Part shown: piece by piece, positions 21,822-34,906 of the stretch
Layout of the letters: each line of letters starts with the position of its first letter
Position numbering within the stretch: position 1 is the stretch's first letter
Source: Rhabditophanes sp. KR3021
Lineage: Eukaryota; Nematoda; Chromadorea; Rhabditida; Alloionematidae
Reading direction: 5' to 3'
Length of the DNA: 64,000 nucleotides
Assembly: GCA_963281155.1 (NCBI GenBank)
Contig: CAUJLY010000006.1
Location: forward strand, 5,704,001 to 5,768,000
Made by a program: the position numbers and the translations under genes
Notes under the pieces: model-generated
Database searches by the model: none
What the model saw: only the letters and a program-made list of their open reading frames with translations
What the model was told of the DNA's origin: nothing

Positions 21822-24800
21822 ATGGAATTGGAAACGACGACTGGTCAAGGAAAATGGGTTCCAAAATCTAAGCCGTTATTTGAGAAAATTACTAATATTG
21901 CAAAATATATTAGACGACGTTTCGCAAAAAGACCTAGAGCATTTACAACCGAGTAAGTCATTATAATTACTATCAAATATTTTTTATACTTAAAGCCAAA
22001 GGGAAATTGAACCTAATTATTTATTTGAAAACATTCCAAGATATAATCTTTACAACTGTCGTAAGTATTGTGGCAATAAAATATCAACAACAAAATATCC
22101 ATCTTTATTACTATTTATCCCAATGAATTTTCTATACCAAATAAAAAATTATGCCAACGTATATTTTTTATTGGTGGCAACAATTAATGCAATTCCGTAT
22201 TTTGAATCATACAGTGGATGGAAATCATTTTTGCCTATTGGTATTATTATGATATTTAGTGCTATCAAAGAATTCTATGAAGATTATAAGAGACAGAAGA
22301 GTGACAAAAAAGTCAATGAAACATTGGTGCATGTTTGGGATGTAGCACAAAGAAGATTCAGAAAAATGGAATGGCAGCATTTATTAGTAGGTGATTTTGT
22401 TCATTTATCAATAAATGAAACAATTCCTGCAGACATTCTATTAATTCGAAGTTCTGATACAATGGGTATGGTTTTTGTCGAAACATCAAATTTGGATGGG
22501 GAAAGTAATTTGAAAGAAAGAAGTGTTTTGAATTCGTGCTTATATTACTGCGGAGAAAATGAGAAAGTTTTTAATCCATTAGACTTCAATGTATCAATAT
22601 TTGCTAGTCCACCAAACAAAGATTTAAAAAGAGTTACAGGCAAAATAAAGTATTCAAGCCAAAATATAGATTTGATTACAAAAGAGAACATTATTTATAG
22701 AGGATGCGAGTTAAAAAACACTACATTTATAGAGGGAATTGTTTTATACACAGGTCAAGACACCAAAACGATGCTTAACAGTGGCTGTGTTAGAATCAAA
22801 AGAAGTTCCCTCGATTCAACATCAAATAAATATACATTGATATGCATATTAGTTCTTTTTATCATCTGTATTTTTGAAACAATACTAGCAATGGTTTTTT
22901 ATGAAGATTATTCACAAAAAAATCAATCTGATTTAGTTGTGCCATGGGTAGATACTCTTGAGGACAGGAAGTTTGTAATTCATGTTTTTAAAACTTTCAT
23001 GGAGTACATTTTGTCATTTCAAATTTTAGTTCCACTTTCTTTGTACATTAGTGCTGAATTTATTAAATTTTTCCAATCTATTATGATGAAATTTGATTTA
23101 GACATGTATCATGAGGAAAGTGATACTGCTATGGCATCAAATGCATTGAACATACCTGAAGAACTTGGATTAATCAAGTACGTATTAAGTGACAAAACTG
23201 GTACTTTAACTGAAAACAAAATGGTTTTTAGAGGGTGTCATATAGCCGGGGAAGATTTTTCTGATGATTGTGAACCATTTACTACGCATATTTATGAAGA
23301 TCCGGAAGTTTATACTAGTAAAAGCTTGAAAGAAAGATTAACCAAGGAGGTATTGGATGAGTCGAGTCAGATTTATCACTTTTTCATGAATTTGGCTATT
23401 TGCAATACCGTTGTTGTCAATAAGAAGCGTGAAGACACTATAGATAGAGGCTTTAAAGAAGGTGATACTCTACGCGTTTGTAATAGTTCTTTTATTCTCC
23501 GCAAAATGAAGATGAAATTGCAACTGATGATGGAAATGAGAGTGACAGAACAAATCTTGAACAGCTCAACAGTAGTTCTACAGAAGATAATGACAATGAA
23601 AGCGTCAGTTCTTTGTCTGACCGGATTAGAACTTCTGTTAGAAGTTTTTCAAATAAGGTCAGTTCAAATTTAAAAAGCAGTCAAAAACGTATTATTACTG
23701 CTTTTAACCGGAAGAGTGATCAAAGCAAATTATTAGATCGCAAAGTAAGCAATAAAGACAATTTTTATGAAGGAGAAAGTCCAGATGAATTATCTTTGGT
23801 AAAAGCTGCTAAGGCATACGGTTTCGAAATGAAAAAAAGATTCCCATCGCATATAAATATCACAATTAATCGGCTAGGTCCTATGTCAATGAACGTAACA
23901 AAGGTGCTGCGCTTTGATTCAATAAGAAAAAGAATGTCTGTTGTGTCAATGCAAAATGGGAAAATATATTTGTATTCAAAGGGATCTGATGATTCAATTT
24001 TTAACTCATTATGCTCATCATTTTCAAATACAGAAGAAGGAACCATAAAGATAAAGCTGGCTAAGCAAGCGGTTCAGAATTTCGCAGAGGATGGTAAACG
24101 AACTTTGGTATTTGGATATAAAATTTTAAGTTTTGAAGAATTAGAAGCATTTAATGATATCTTAGACAAAATTGAAACTTCCGATCCAGATGACAAAGAC
24201 GATCAATTAACGAGTGTGTTTGATAGCATGGAGAAAAAATTAATTTTGTTGGGTGTTGTTTCGATTGAAGATAGATTACAAGATGGTGTCTCAGAGACAA
24301 TCATCGCCTTACGAAGAGCTGGAGTTAAAGTGTGGGTGTTGACGGGTGACAAATATGAGACCGCTTTGAATATTGCAAAAGGCTGTTCTCTTTTCCTGCA
24401 TGACTCAACTATACTAAAAATAGACAAGGAAGAAGATATGGATCGAGTTCCTATTCGGGTATCATCATACAATGTTGTTTTGTCATCAGATGGGATAAAA
24501 TTATTGAGGGCTAATGATGAAAAATTAATTAATTTATTGAAACATGCAAGTTCCGTTCTTTGCTATAGAATGACCCCTGGTGAAAAGGCAGATATATCAA
24601 ATATGGTTAAAAAACATTTTAAAGCTCATGTTTTAGCCATAGGCGATGGTGCAAATGATGTCCCAATGATCCAAAGCGCAGATATAGGTGTTGGCATAGG
24701 AGGCCAAGAAGGTAGACAAGCTGTAATGTCTGCGGATTTTTCATTTGCAAGATTCAAATTTTTGCAAAAATTGTTACTTGTACATGGTCATTGGAATTAC

Positions 24801-25625
24801 TATAGAATCACTGAGGCATTACTATTGTTGTTTTATAAAAACTTTGTAGGTTTATTTCACTGCTTATATTATATTTATATATGCACTTTACTTTTAGATG
24901 TACTGTTTGATCTTATTCTGGTATAATTTTTATAATGGCTTTAGTGCAATGTGTCCATATGACCAAAATTATGGAATGCTGTACCCTATCATATTTTCCG
25001 GCTTGCAACCTATCATATATGGAATATTTGATCAAGATTACTCAGCAAAGGAACTTTTAAACAACCCTGAAAAATATAAAATTACACAACAAAATTCGAA
25101 CTACAGCATTAGGTTGTTTCTATTAAATGTTGTAGATGCAATTTGGCAAAGTTTGGCAATATATTTTATAGCATATTTTGCTTACAAAGATACGGACGTT
25201 GATATGTGGACATTTGGATATTGTTTGATAACATCAATATTCTTTGTAAATAGTTTTCACATGGCATTGTTGATAAAAAGTTGGAATGTAATTCAAACTG
25301 TTGTCAATGTTTTCTTCTTCTTTGTCCATTTTCTATTCTTTTTTGTTTACACGATGACCGCAAATGCAAAGGCAGGTATTCCCGATACCCCTGTTTATAC
25401 AGCTCCAAACACGACATTTACTTTTATATTTTGGGCTGTAATATTTTTAACTACGAGTGTATCATTGATGCCAAGGTAAATTGCTTATCAAGTTTGTACT
25501 TTCTAATATAATAATATGATTTTAGATTTTATATCAAAATACTGACCAAACGATATCCCATTCTATTGCTACAAGAGGATGACAAGCTACGAATAAAAAC
25601 ATTTTTCAAAAAAAAATTTACATAG
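21822..25625 (+). CDS. P4-type ATPase (phospholipid flippase)
   Basis: Exons 21822-21952, 21996-23461, 23512-24845, 24898-25475 and 25526-25625 give about 1202 residues, a typical P4 length. Visible in order are the N-terminal RYNLYNC block, the actuator motif SNLDGESNLKER (Asp211), and the phosphorylation motif DKTGTLT with Asp443. Later come the nucleotide-binding EGESPDELSLV, VWVLTGDKYETA, the hinge motif GDGANDVPMIQ (Asp911) and GQEGRQA. LLLLFYKNF and GIFDQD follow in the C-terminal membrane half. Known role: ATP-driven transfer of aminophospholipids to the cytosolic leaflet, usually with a CDC50 partner not seen here. A Ser/Asp/Glu-rich insert sits before the EGESPDE motif. The intron at 23462-23511 has a weak donor (GTGATA) and was placed by frame, so that junction is tentative. 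Confidence 0.95.
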
Positions 25626-28600
25626 TTGTAAAAAATTCAATTGTAAAATACCATTCCACACATGAGTGCAATTTTTAAAACAATTGTCCGAATGCATTTA
25701 AAAAATATGTAAATAACTTTGCATATAATTATTGTCTTTTTTAATATGTATTATGTTATTATAATGTAAATGAATCATCATCTTGTAAACCTATTCAGAA
25801 CGTTGTTTGAATAAATAACTTGGTTTATTCAAAATTTCAAATTTTTTTCAAACACGAGATATGGTATGACTTAATCAGTTCAAACATATTAATTTTATTT
25901 TCAACAAGTTACAAATCAAAATTATATAATACATTCAATTTATTAAATTTGAACTTTGAATTCAAAACTTATTACCTAAAATTGATACACTTACTAATTT
26001 GTTTCCATTTCTTTTCAGGTTGACATACAAAATCAGTAAAGCAATTATTTTTGTTTGAGACAATTTCTTTGATGTCAAAAAATATACTTTCATATTGTAG
26101 TTACTTATTATAATTTCCCGAAATTTGTTTACCATATAATTTCAAATCCATCCACAATGAAAAATAAAATCATGTGGCAAATGTCATAATGTATTTTTGT
26201 TTTGATAGGATGTGTTATACTTATGTGAATTCGCCTTAAGGCGTTAAGATTTTAACAATTTAAACTTTCATCAAATTCAGCAATTTTTACTACCATGAAA
26301 CAGCATATTTAATCACGTTTTTGTTTTTCTAATTTTCTAATTAAACCGTTTCCGTACCATCAATTTTAATTCACTTATCTCTAAAATTGCAACTTTTTAA
26401 TTATTTTCATAAAAGTAACTATTAAATTTGTATTTAGAACTTGAATTTAAATGCTCTTATAGTTTTATTTCAAATATCTTTTGTACACTTTATAATTGGA
26501 AACTTATTAAGTACGTCTTTAATTAATAACGTATGTACCGATACACTAAAACATTTATTTTTATACTTTTTTCATGATCCTAATCAAAAACCTTTTTTAA
26601 TATCCACACAAACTTTTCTTGACTCATCCATCTAAAAAATTTGACACTACTAATGTTATGGTTAAAATTAGGTTTGTAGATGGATGTGTATTTATCTAGG
26701 TCACTAACGGCATTCTTTTCTCTTATAATCAAAAGTTTGATGACAGTTCTTATTTTAAGTAATAAACAAATATAGTAGTACTTCTCTTACAAAAAGTTTT
26801 CACGTTGGATTTTGACATCTTGTAGACTGCTGTTGTATTAAAGTTCGTATAAATGTATCATTTGTACTACAAAACAGATGGTAACACATTTCAAAGACAC
26901 GAATATTGTAGACATGTAAATTCTGGGATAGCATGATTCATTTACGATGAATAAGTTTCTATATCTAACCTTTTTGTATATAGTAATTAGTGTAAAATCA
27001 ACTAAAACATTGAATTACCTGTATTATGAGAATGATAAGGTTAATCATGGACATGTAATAAAAAGTTTGTTCACACTTAGATAATCAAGAGGAAATGTTC
27101 AGGTAATTTAAGAAAGAGATATCTGCCTAAGGGTGATGTCACCCTACATTGCTTATCTGACCTGCGCTGAAAAATTGCTATTTTAACAATTATCTCTTTC
27201 CTAATTTTATGGGGATATATTCCTTACTCGAGTTGATACATAACAAACATAAGTTGTGTCTGATATAAAAAAGGGTACAAAATAATGCGGTTGCAAGGAA
27301 TGCGATATTAGGTGAAATTGATGGTGACTGATTGGATTAGTTCTTATTTGAATAATTAGTATTATAATGAGGTAATCTAAATCAGATTACATATATCTTC
27401 ATGTCTATTAATCTTCATCTACATATATTTACAAAACTTACCTACCCTCAAATTTGACCTTATCTATAATTTTTATGTGTTCATAACTTGATATCAATTG
27501 AACAAAGTTCTGTTTTAAATTAAACTTTTGAAACGGCTGTTTTCTTTGTTTGAACATGATTATAAAATTAATATTTTGATTGAAATCTGACTATTAAAAC
27601 TCTCTTTTTTCTTTGGAATTGCCATTAAGTTTTCATCTAACAATAGAAACATGACAACAGTCAATTTTAATATTTTAAGATGTGTTTCATCAATGATCAA
27701 ATCCTGCCAATTTATCTTATTTTTACACTCAGTTATAAATATTACTTATATTTAACATATCCGGTTTACAAAATTTTATTGTATTATTTAAAAAAGTGTT
27801 TGTTTTGATTTAAACTTTAATATGTTTATTATTACAAATATATAACTTTTAAAACAGTACTAATCTATTCAGATGTCAAAAGTTTTAAATAAAAATTACT
27901 TATTATTTCCTTTGTATATGCATATGTTGCAATTTCTTTATGATACCGCAATTTTGTAGAGTAATGAGCATGTACTTTACTATGTTTAGTATTTAATTAC
28001 ACACGTATAAGGAATAAATATCACCTTCTAGACAGTTCTATTTCCTTTAAAGTCAAAATAAGTTATAGATTACGAATGGTATCCTTTGTCCTAAAATGTA
28101 TCACCATATTATTTGGCATTATTCACTAATCATTATTTGTCAGATCTTCAAAATGCGCCATCAGTTTTTTCATCATATAAACATTATCAATCTTGTTTTT
28201 TCGACTTTAATATATCCGCAATATGTTATTTTGTTGTAATGTTTACAATTACTAATCACATCTAGGATGATAAAGTAATGTTCAGTTATTATTTTGAAAT
28301 AATTTTATATATACCCTACTAAACTTGCTGTACATCGGTAGGAGAATATCAAGAAAATATTTTATAGTTCATTGGGATACTTTAAACTTTTTTTAAAGGG
28401 AATGTTTTTCCTATTATTTAGACATCTGTGGAATGACATAAATGTTTAGTCTCATGCGGCGATAACTCAACTTTTTTAATTACTGTTATCATGTAATCTG
28501 TTCTTTTTAAATGAATTAATTTTTATCCTCATTTAAAAAAAGCAATAAAATATAACATGGTAAATTATCTTTAATGGTTATTTAAGCAATATTTAACGTA

Positions 28601-28890
28601 ATATGAAATTGTGGGAACCACACCATGCTCACATGAAGACTGCGTACCTAACATTTGAACTATATTATCATGAATTCATTTGATCTTTTGACGGTGTAAC
28701 AGTTTTTAAGATATTATTTTACCTTTTTTGGAATACAAAAGAATTTATTTCTAGATAAAATTTGGAAACAAAAACGTTTATATTGTTCGACTGTCTAACA
28801 TATTTTTAATCATGTTAAGATTATTATTTTTGACGTATTTAAATTTTCAATAACAAATTGACTTTTATTATAAATTATTTCTAATATTAT
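25626..28890. other. 3.3-kb intergenic region, no gene seen
   Basis: AT-rich with only short unsupported open stretches (for example 25820-26023, 26441-26635). It contains a GC-richer island with nested inverted repeats at 27112-27200, described separately. Confidence 0.45.
27112..27200. repeat. GC-richer island bounded by a 10-bp inverted repeat
   Basis: GAAAGAGATA at 27112-27121 is the exact reverse complement of 27191-27200. Between them is a second dyad, GGGTGA TG TCACCC at 27131-27144, and a CTTATCT GATA-type site. The base composition stands out from the AT-rich surroundings. Confidence 0.45.
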
Positions 28891-28894
28891 TTAG
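28891..28894 (+). promoter_or_regulatory. probable trans-splice acceptor of the MAM gene
   Basis: A TATTATTTAG acceptor ends 2 nt before the ATG, leaving almost no 5' UTR. This is a pattern common for spliced-leader acceptors. It also fixes the start codon. Confidence 0.4.
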
Positions 28895-28896
28895 AT

Positions 28897-30796
28897 ATGA
28901 CGTATAGGGTGATATTGGCTGCATGCCTATTTTCAAATATATTCTTAATAACTGAATGTTGTATGACAACTAGACCTAGACCTTATCAATATCAACAGCC
29001 CTATCAATACCAGCAACCATACCAAAATGCGGCACCAGTCCAACAACAATTCGGGGCTCCAAATTTAGAACTTCCTCCAAACGTCAATCCACTCTCTTCC
29101 GGAAACATTCAAGGATCTCTTCAACCTAACGTTGAAGCAGTTGGGGCAGGTGCTGGTGCCAGAGCTGCCGGTGCAAAGGCCATTTTTAATAGTCAACCAA
29201 TTCCTTCTGAATCATTTTATTACAATACGGAAACACTTAGAGGAGTTAACTTCTTTGAGTTCGATTCCTCAACTTACAATTCTGAAGGCGGTGGACCAGT
29301 TAAAGAAGGTACATTTTAGCTATCCCAATTGTTAATATTTAAAATATTTAGGACAACAACTCACATGTGATTTTGATCAAGGTCATTGTTGCTGGGCTAA
29401 TGTTGCATCTCCTGATGACCAATTGGACTGGAAAGTAGGTACGGGAAATGTAACATATGGTGGCGGAAATGTGATGGAAATGCCAGGTGCTTACCTATTG
29501 GCACATGCAACTAAAGCTTCACCATCTGATGAAGCTCAATTCGCATCTTGCTCAATTTTATGTTCATCTTCTCCAATCAGAGTTCGCGTAAAACATTGGC
29601 AGTCGGGTTCCGCAATGCTACAAGTTTGTCAAAGAGAATCATTCCCGCATACTGTTAATTTTAATCCGCTATTGAACTGTCAAACCTTACCAGTCGGTAA
29701 TGGTATTAGTTATACTGAAGTTGTACTGCCCAAAGCTTCTTCGGTAGACGTAAGTTGGTGTATTAGTTGTGATTTTCTTATGTTATTTTAATTTAGATTG
29801 TCTTTGTTGCCAGTAACTTTATCGATGAAAGCGGAAGTGCAGCGGTTATAGATTTAATTGAAGTATTATACGAAGCCAATCAGAATGGATGTGAATCTGA
29901 GGGTGGCAATGATAAACAAAGCATTGTAAAGAATAAAAAAATAACCAAGCCAAGTTCCGGATCAACATTTGGCAATCATGGGTCTTTTGCAGCGTCGGGA
30001 GAAGGAAAACGTTTACCAAATATTGAAAATCCAAGTGCATTCGGGTCAAAAATTTTAACCGAATCAGTGATTGAACAGGAAAATAAGAAAGAAAAATCAT
30101 TGAATGTTCATAGGAAAACAATTACCAGCTTTGAAAGATCAGAAAGTGGAATTTATTCAACTAATGAATTTGATAAATCCGGTAGTCTTTTAACAACTGA
30201 CACTAAACCATCTAAATATGGAGTTGACTCTTTGTCTAACTTCTGTACTAGAACGAAATGCAGTTTCGAAAATGAAAATACTTGCGGATATAAAGACGTT
30301 TATCAAACTCAATCCGTTAGAGGTTTAACTACTAGATTCCAAATTGTTAAGGGGCAATATATGAATCGTGTCACCGGAATCAAGGAATCAGCTCAAGGAG
30401 ATTATTATGCTGCTACTTTCTTGTTCCCACGAGAAATGGCAGGCCTTCAAGCAGATATTGCGCCATTGTCTGAAAATAGATCTTTGAGATTCCAATTTTA
30501 TGAAGGTACACACGGAGTACAACTAAAGGCCTGTTGTGGAACAACGGAACGTTGTAATTTTGCGTCCGATAAATTTGTTTCGGTCGGTGATCGCATTTGG
30601 CAAGTGGGTAGACTACAATGTCCCGTAGGAACGAACAGAGTAAGTTATAGGGTTTGGGAAAGATGTTACATAATTTATTTAGATCATTTTCCTTTGTGAA
30701 AATACTAGAACAAATCAAGGAGCATGTGCAATTGATAATATCGAAGTTGTTGAAAACGGATCACCCCCATCTCTTCAATCTCCAGGATTATGTTAA
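28897..30796 (+). CDS. secreted protein with two MAM-like domains
   Basis: Exons 28897-29308, 29352-29749, 29797-30639 and 30683-30796 give 588 residues. Residues 1-21 form a signal peptide, followed by a PYQYQQ repeat and a Gly/Ala stretch. Two MAM-like modules follow. The first has CDFDQGHCCWAN, DWKVGTG, and IDLIEVLYEA at its end. The second has CSFENENTCGYKD and ends GACAIDNIEVVE. They are separated by a Lys/Ser-rich linker. MAM modules mediate extracellular adhesion, and the protein has no membrane anchor, so it is probably an extracellular or cuticle-associated component. Its exact partner is unknown. Duplicated architecture within one gene is seen in nematode MAM proteins. Confidence 0.85.
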
Positions 30797-31807
30797 CGGG
30801 ACGAATTGTAGTAACTCTCTTTAAACATATTACTTTTCAAAAGATATATTTTTAATGATCACCCTAATAACTTAGTTTCACCCAACATCCCACTTATACT
30901 AATCATCCAAATCATTTTATAGAAAAATATTACGCAATTTTACTCGGGAATGGTTCTATGTCTGTATTTTTTGAACAACAAATATATATAAAAAGAAACA
31001 GTTTATTTCTCCTAAACTTTAATATATTATTTAGAGACATTATATCATTTAACCGTGTCAATATTTATTAATGCCATAATTTGAAATAAAATTATTAAAT
31101 AAACGTATTTTATGCATTCTAAAAAAAGATATGATTTCAGGTTTTGTAATTAAAACAAATTAGAAAGAAAGATATACATGTAATAATTGCACGATTGTGT
31201 ATTTCTTTCATTTTTATTACACAGAAAATGAAATAAAGCCTTTTTAAAATATATATCAGGAATTAGATATATCACATTTAATTCTGCTTGCTTCGTATTA
31301 TCAATATGTATGAATTTATTCTTCCAAATTAATAAATTATAATTGCTAATTTACCAAATACATTTATTGCCTAAATTTGATCACTGCTTACTTAATTTCT
31401 ATTAAACAAGAATGATCCTTGTTAGACAATTTAAAAAGTAAAAGATTAATCATTTATATTCCAGTTAGCAATGCAACATTTCAGAGTTTTTGATTTTGTC
31501 TGAACTTGGGAATCCCACATTGCCATGTGGATATTTTAAACAAAAAGGTGTTATTACTTTAAGAAGTTACAAGAGCCTTGTTTAGAAATATGTGTTCAAA
31601 AGAAGGAAGGGTTATGTTGAATTAATATATCTTTTGACACTTAATTAATGTAACATTCTGATTTTAATACATATTTATTGCAGTTGCATACAAGCTTTTA
31701 TATCCAAATAATTATACTAATTTAGAAAATATTCGAGCTAGTTAAAAGTATAAAGATATAGTAATATAGAAAAGATACTATAAGCTGTCATCTATTCTTT
31801 TTTGCTC
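30797..31807. other. intergenic, no gene seen
   Basis: AT-rich spacer with AATAAA-type signals near 31086. Nothing else recognised. Confidence 0.4.
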
Positions 31808-33471
31808 ATGACGCATGACTTTGAATCATTAGATATAAATACCGACTGGAGATGCGTGTATATGTCTAGTTTTCTTGCTTTTATCACAACAATCCAGTCT
31901 AACTTATTTTTTTCATCTTTATCTCCATATTTAGTAAAGGTTTGTTTTTAAAAAATTGTAAATTCTAAAAATATTTAGATTGATGATCAAGCAACTCAGT
32001 CTTTTTTTGGATATGTGATTGCAAGTTATAGCATTGGGCAATTTTTTGGTGTCCCGATCTTTGGTTACATAAGCAATCGCATAAAGCAATTCAAATTGCC
32101 TTTAATAATATGTATTGTTTTTACATTGATGGGCAATTTGTTTCACATTGGATTGGAAATTTATTCCCACGACAGAAGATATCTTTTACTGGTTGCTCGA
32201 ATCTTGACAGGCTTAGGTGCTGGTGTTTCAAGTTTAGTATTTGCCTATTTAGCGATTGTTTCGTCAAATGCAGATCGCTCAAGGGCAATTGCAATGGTAA
32301 CCTTGTCCAATTCTTTAGGCTATATTATGGGTCCAGGTTTTCAAGCAATATTTTCATACTTCGATTATCCAGGATATCCATTATTCGGAGTCTTTCATTT
32401 AAATTTATACACGATTCCAGCTTATATCGCATTGATTATCAATTTTGTGGCAATTTTTATAATTCAATACTGGTTTTGTGACAAAAAGACTATTGATGAA
32501 AAAGATAGCTTTTGCTGTGATAATTCTTCTGAAAATTTAAAATGTTTGCAAGACTATGATTATAAACCAGACAAAATTGCTATTATAGTCATGAATTTTA
32601 CTAAATTCTGTCAATTATTTGTTCATACTCACGTTGAGACGTTAGTTTTATCAATTGTAAACTTGATATTATTTTAAAATTTAGAGTAAGCACGAATTTT
32701 ACAATGGTCATGTTTGGATGGACTTCACAACAGGCTGTAAGAAATGTGGCGTTGTATCAATTACTCCATGGAGTTCTTTCTTTGATATTTAATTTAGTTT
32801 ATATATCATGTCGTCTAGATAGATAGTACGTTTTTAATTGAAATTTTTATTATAACATGTTACAGCATGAAATGCAGAATAAGTATATTAATTGGCCTAG
32901 GCTCATTATTGTTTATGCATTTGATAACATTTTCATGGCCTTTCTTGGGACAAAACCTCAATGCCTTTTACTTGAACAAGTCCTCCGATCCACTTGAAGT
33001 TAATGAATGTTATCGAAACAAATATGAATGGTGTTCGACATTAACAACAATATCGCCATACACATATGCATTTGGAATTGTAATTGTCATTACAATCGGT
33101 TATTCTTTTCTGAATATTGCTTTGCAGACATTGTATTCTCGTATACTTGGACCAAAAAGACAGGTATTTTCAATTATGTTATCAGTCAATTAATCTTCAT
33201 TAAGGCTTTTATGCAAAGCATCATGCAAATGTCAGGTGGATTTTCTCGAATAGGTGGTTCAATTATTTTAGGTACTTCATTTTATTATTTCGGACCCAGA
33301 GCAACGTGGACAATTGAAATTATCCTTATCATATTTAATGGTAGCTTGATATTGATATTTTATGATAGACTTGTTCCCTACTCACGGGACACACCATCTA
33401 AATACAAAAAGAAGTCATTGTTGAATGTAGTCACCGATAGTTCAACTAGGCATAAGGAATTCAACAATTAA
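31808..33471 (+). CDS. MFSD8/CLN7-like lysosomal MFS transporter
   Basis: Five exons (31808-31939, 31979-32640, 32685-32825, 32866-33163, 33205-33471) give 499 residues, close to the human MFSD8 length. Matching blocks include FGYVIASYSIGQ in the first half, VARILTGLGAGVSS, SNSLGYIMGPGFQAIFSY, then FTMVMFGWTSQQAV and YSRILGPKRQ in the second half. About 12 hydrophobic segments are present. MFSD8 is a late-endosomal/lysosomal membrane protein linked in humans to neuronal ceroid lipofuscinosis. Reported as a chloride channel-like protein, its substrate here is not evident. The gene ends 151 nt from the oppositely oriented SEC14/GOLD gene. Confidence 0.9.
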
Positions 33472-33622
33472 AATATATCAATCAATGAAACGTAAGATGT
33501 CATAAAGATACCCAAAGACGACTTATGATTAAGTTCATTTTGCAGATAGACAACGGAAGCAGAAAATAAATGTATGAGCTAATTTGTATTATTTTGTTTT
33601 ATTATAATTTATAAAAATAAAA

Positions 33623-34906
33623 TCAAACAATTTTAATGACGTATTGAACACTTTTGGCAAATATTTTTCCATAGGTATTATCAAAAATTAACTCAAAATT
33701 ACCATCATCATGAGCAATTATGAAGTTATATTCAGGAACAAATTCTGTAGTTATTCGGTATCTCGGATGACATATTTTTGAGTTTAGTTCAACTGAAAAA
33801 TCAATGTCATTTCCGCTGCATAGGAAGTACCAATGAATTTGCTGTTCTTTTTTAGCTTCGATAAAAACGCTTTTTTTAGATCTTGCTGGAATGCTAATTT
33901 TAATCAAATCATTTAAATTAAAGGTATTATTTAAACGGTCCTCAGTGAAATACAATTCCTTTGGTGGAATACCACCTGGTCTTAAGTTAATGGCAAGCTT
34001 TTCCGGCAAATTAATTTTTGAACCCACCCAATCAGGATATAAATACTTTTCTCCTAAATCTGCTTTTAATACCTCCCTCCAATCACTAGTTAAAAATTTG
34101 ACTTTTTCTCTAGTTTGTTTTGATAAAGCAGGTTTTACAATAACCCAAACGGTGTTCATGATTTTGGGGCAATTGATGATATATAGAACGCGTGCGAAAT
34201 CAGGAAACAGTTCTTGAAGTGTTGACAGAACGTTCATATATACCTTAATACAAGGCATAAACAACAAATCACTACTGAAGCCACTCAAATCTACGACAAT
34301 TTTAACTCCCAATTTTCGCTTTTGTATTTTTTCTTGCTTTCTGTAAAAAATTTTTATTAATAAATGTTAGTGAAAATTGACCTGATTAATTTGAATGTTA
34401 ATTCACTTTCTAAAATGCTAAGCAAAAATAAGGACGAAACGCGTTCAGTTTTGATTAGAAGCTTTGGTACTGATTTGGCTATGGGTTGCAAGTTAATGAT
34501 ATTTCCCTCCTTATCATACCCAATTAAACCTCCAGGATAATATGGTGCTGCTACTGTCAACTTTTTAATATAATTATTCACTTCCTCCGCTGTTTCAAAA
34601 TCCATGTTATGCAAATTAAAAGCACGAAAAATTTGCAAAGTTGCTTTTAGCTTAGGGATAATTACATCTAAATAATTATTTAAAGTTTGAACTATGTTTT
34701 TAAACCAAATTACCTATATCAAATTGGAATCCCATCAACCAACGGAGTAAAGAGAAGTCAGTATTGTAATCTGGATAGAATACTAAGTCATCTTTAACTT
34801 TAAGTCTTAACTCAGCTATAGCCCTCTTTTGGAAATCGCTTATTTCATCTTCCCGAATATAGTGTGAATAGGAAAGATGTTTGTTTAATTCATCATCATC
34901 GATCAT
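33623..34906 (-). CDS. CRAL-TRIO (SEC14) plus GOLD domain protein
   Basis: Three exons (34714-34906, 34382-34667, 33623-34340) give 398 residues. An N-terminal CRAL-TRIO-N helix bundle (FSLLRWLMG) precedes a SEC14 lipid-binding domain at about 75-245. That domain has VKIVVDLSGF, LFPDFARVLYIINCP and YLYPDWVG. A GOLD-like beta sandwich follows at about 280-398 (IHWYFLCSGNDIDFSVEL). This pairing is known from SEC14L proteins and from the nematode CRAL-TRIO/GOLD family. Family role: carriage or sensing of phosphatidylinositol and other lipids at Golgi or plasma membranes. The TM-less sequence fits a soluble cytosolic protein. Introns are 46 and 41 nt. Confidence 0.92.
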
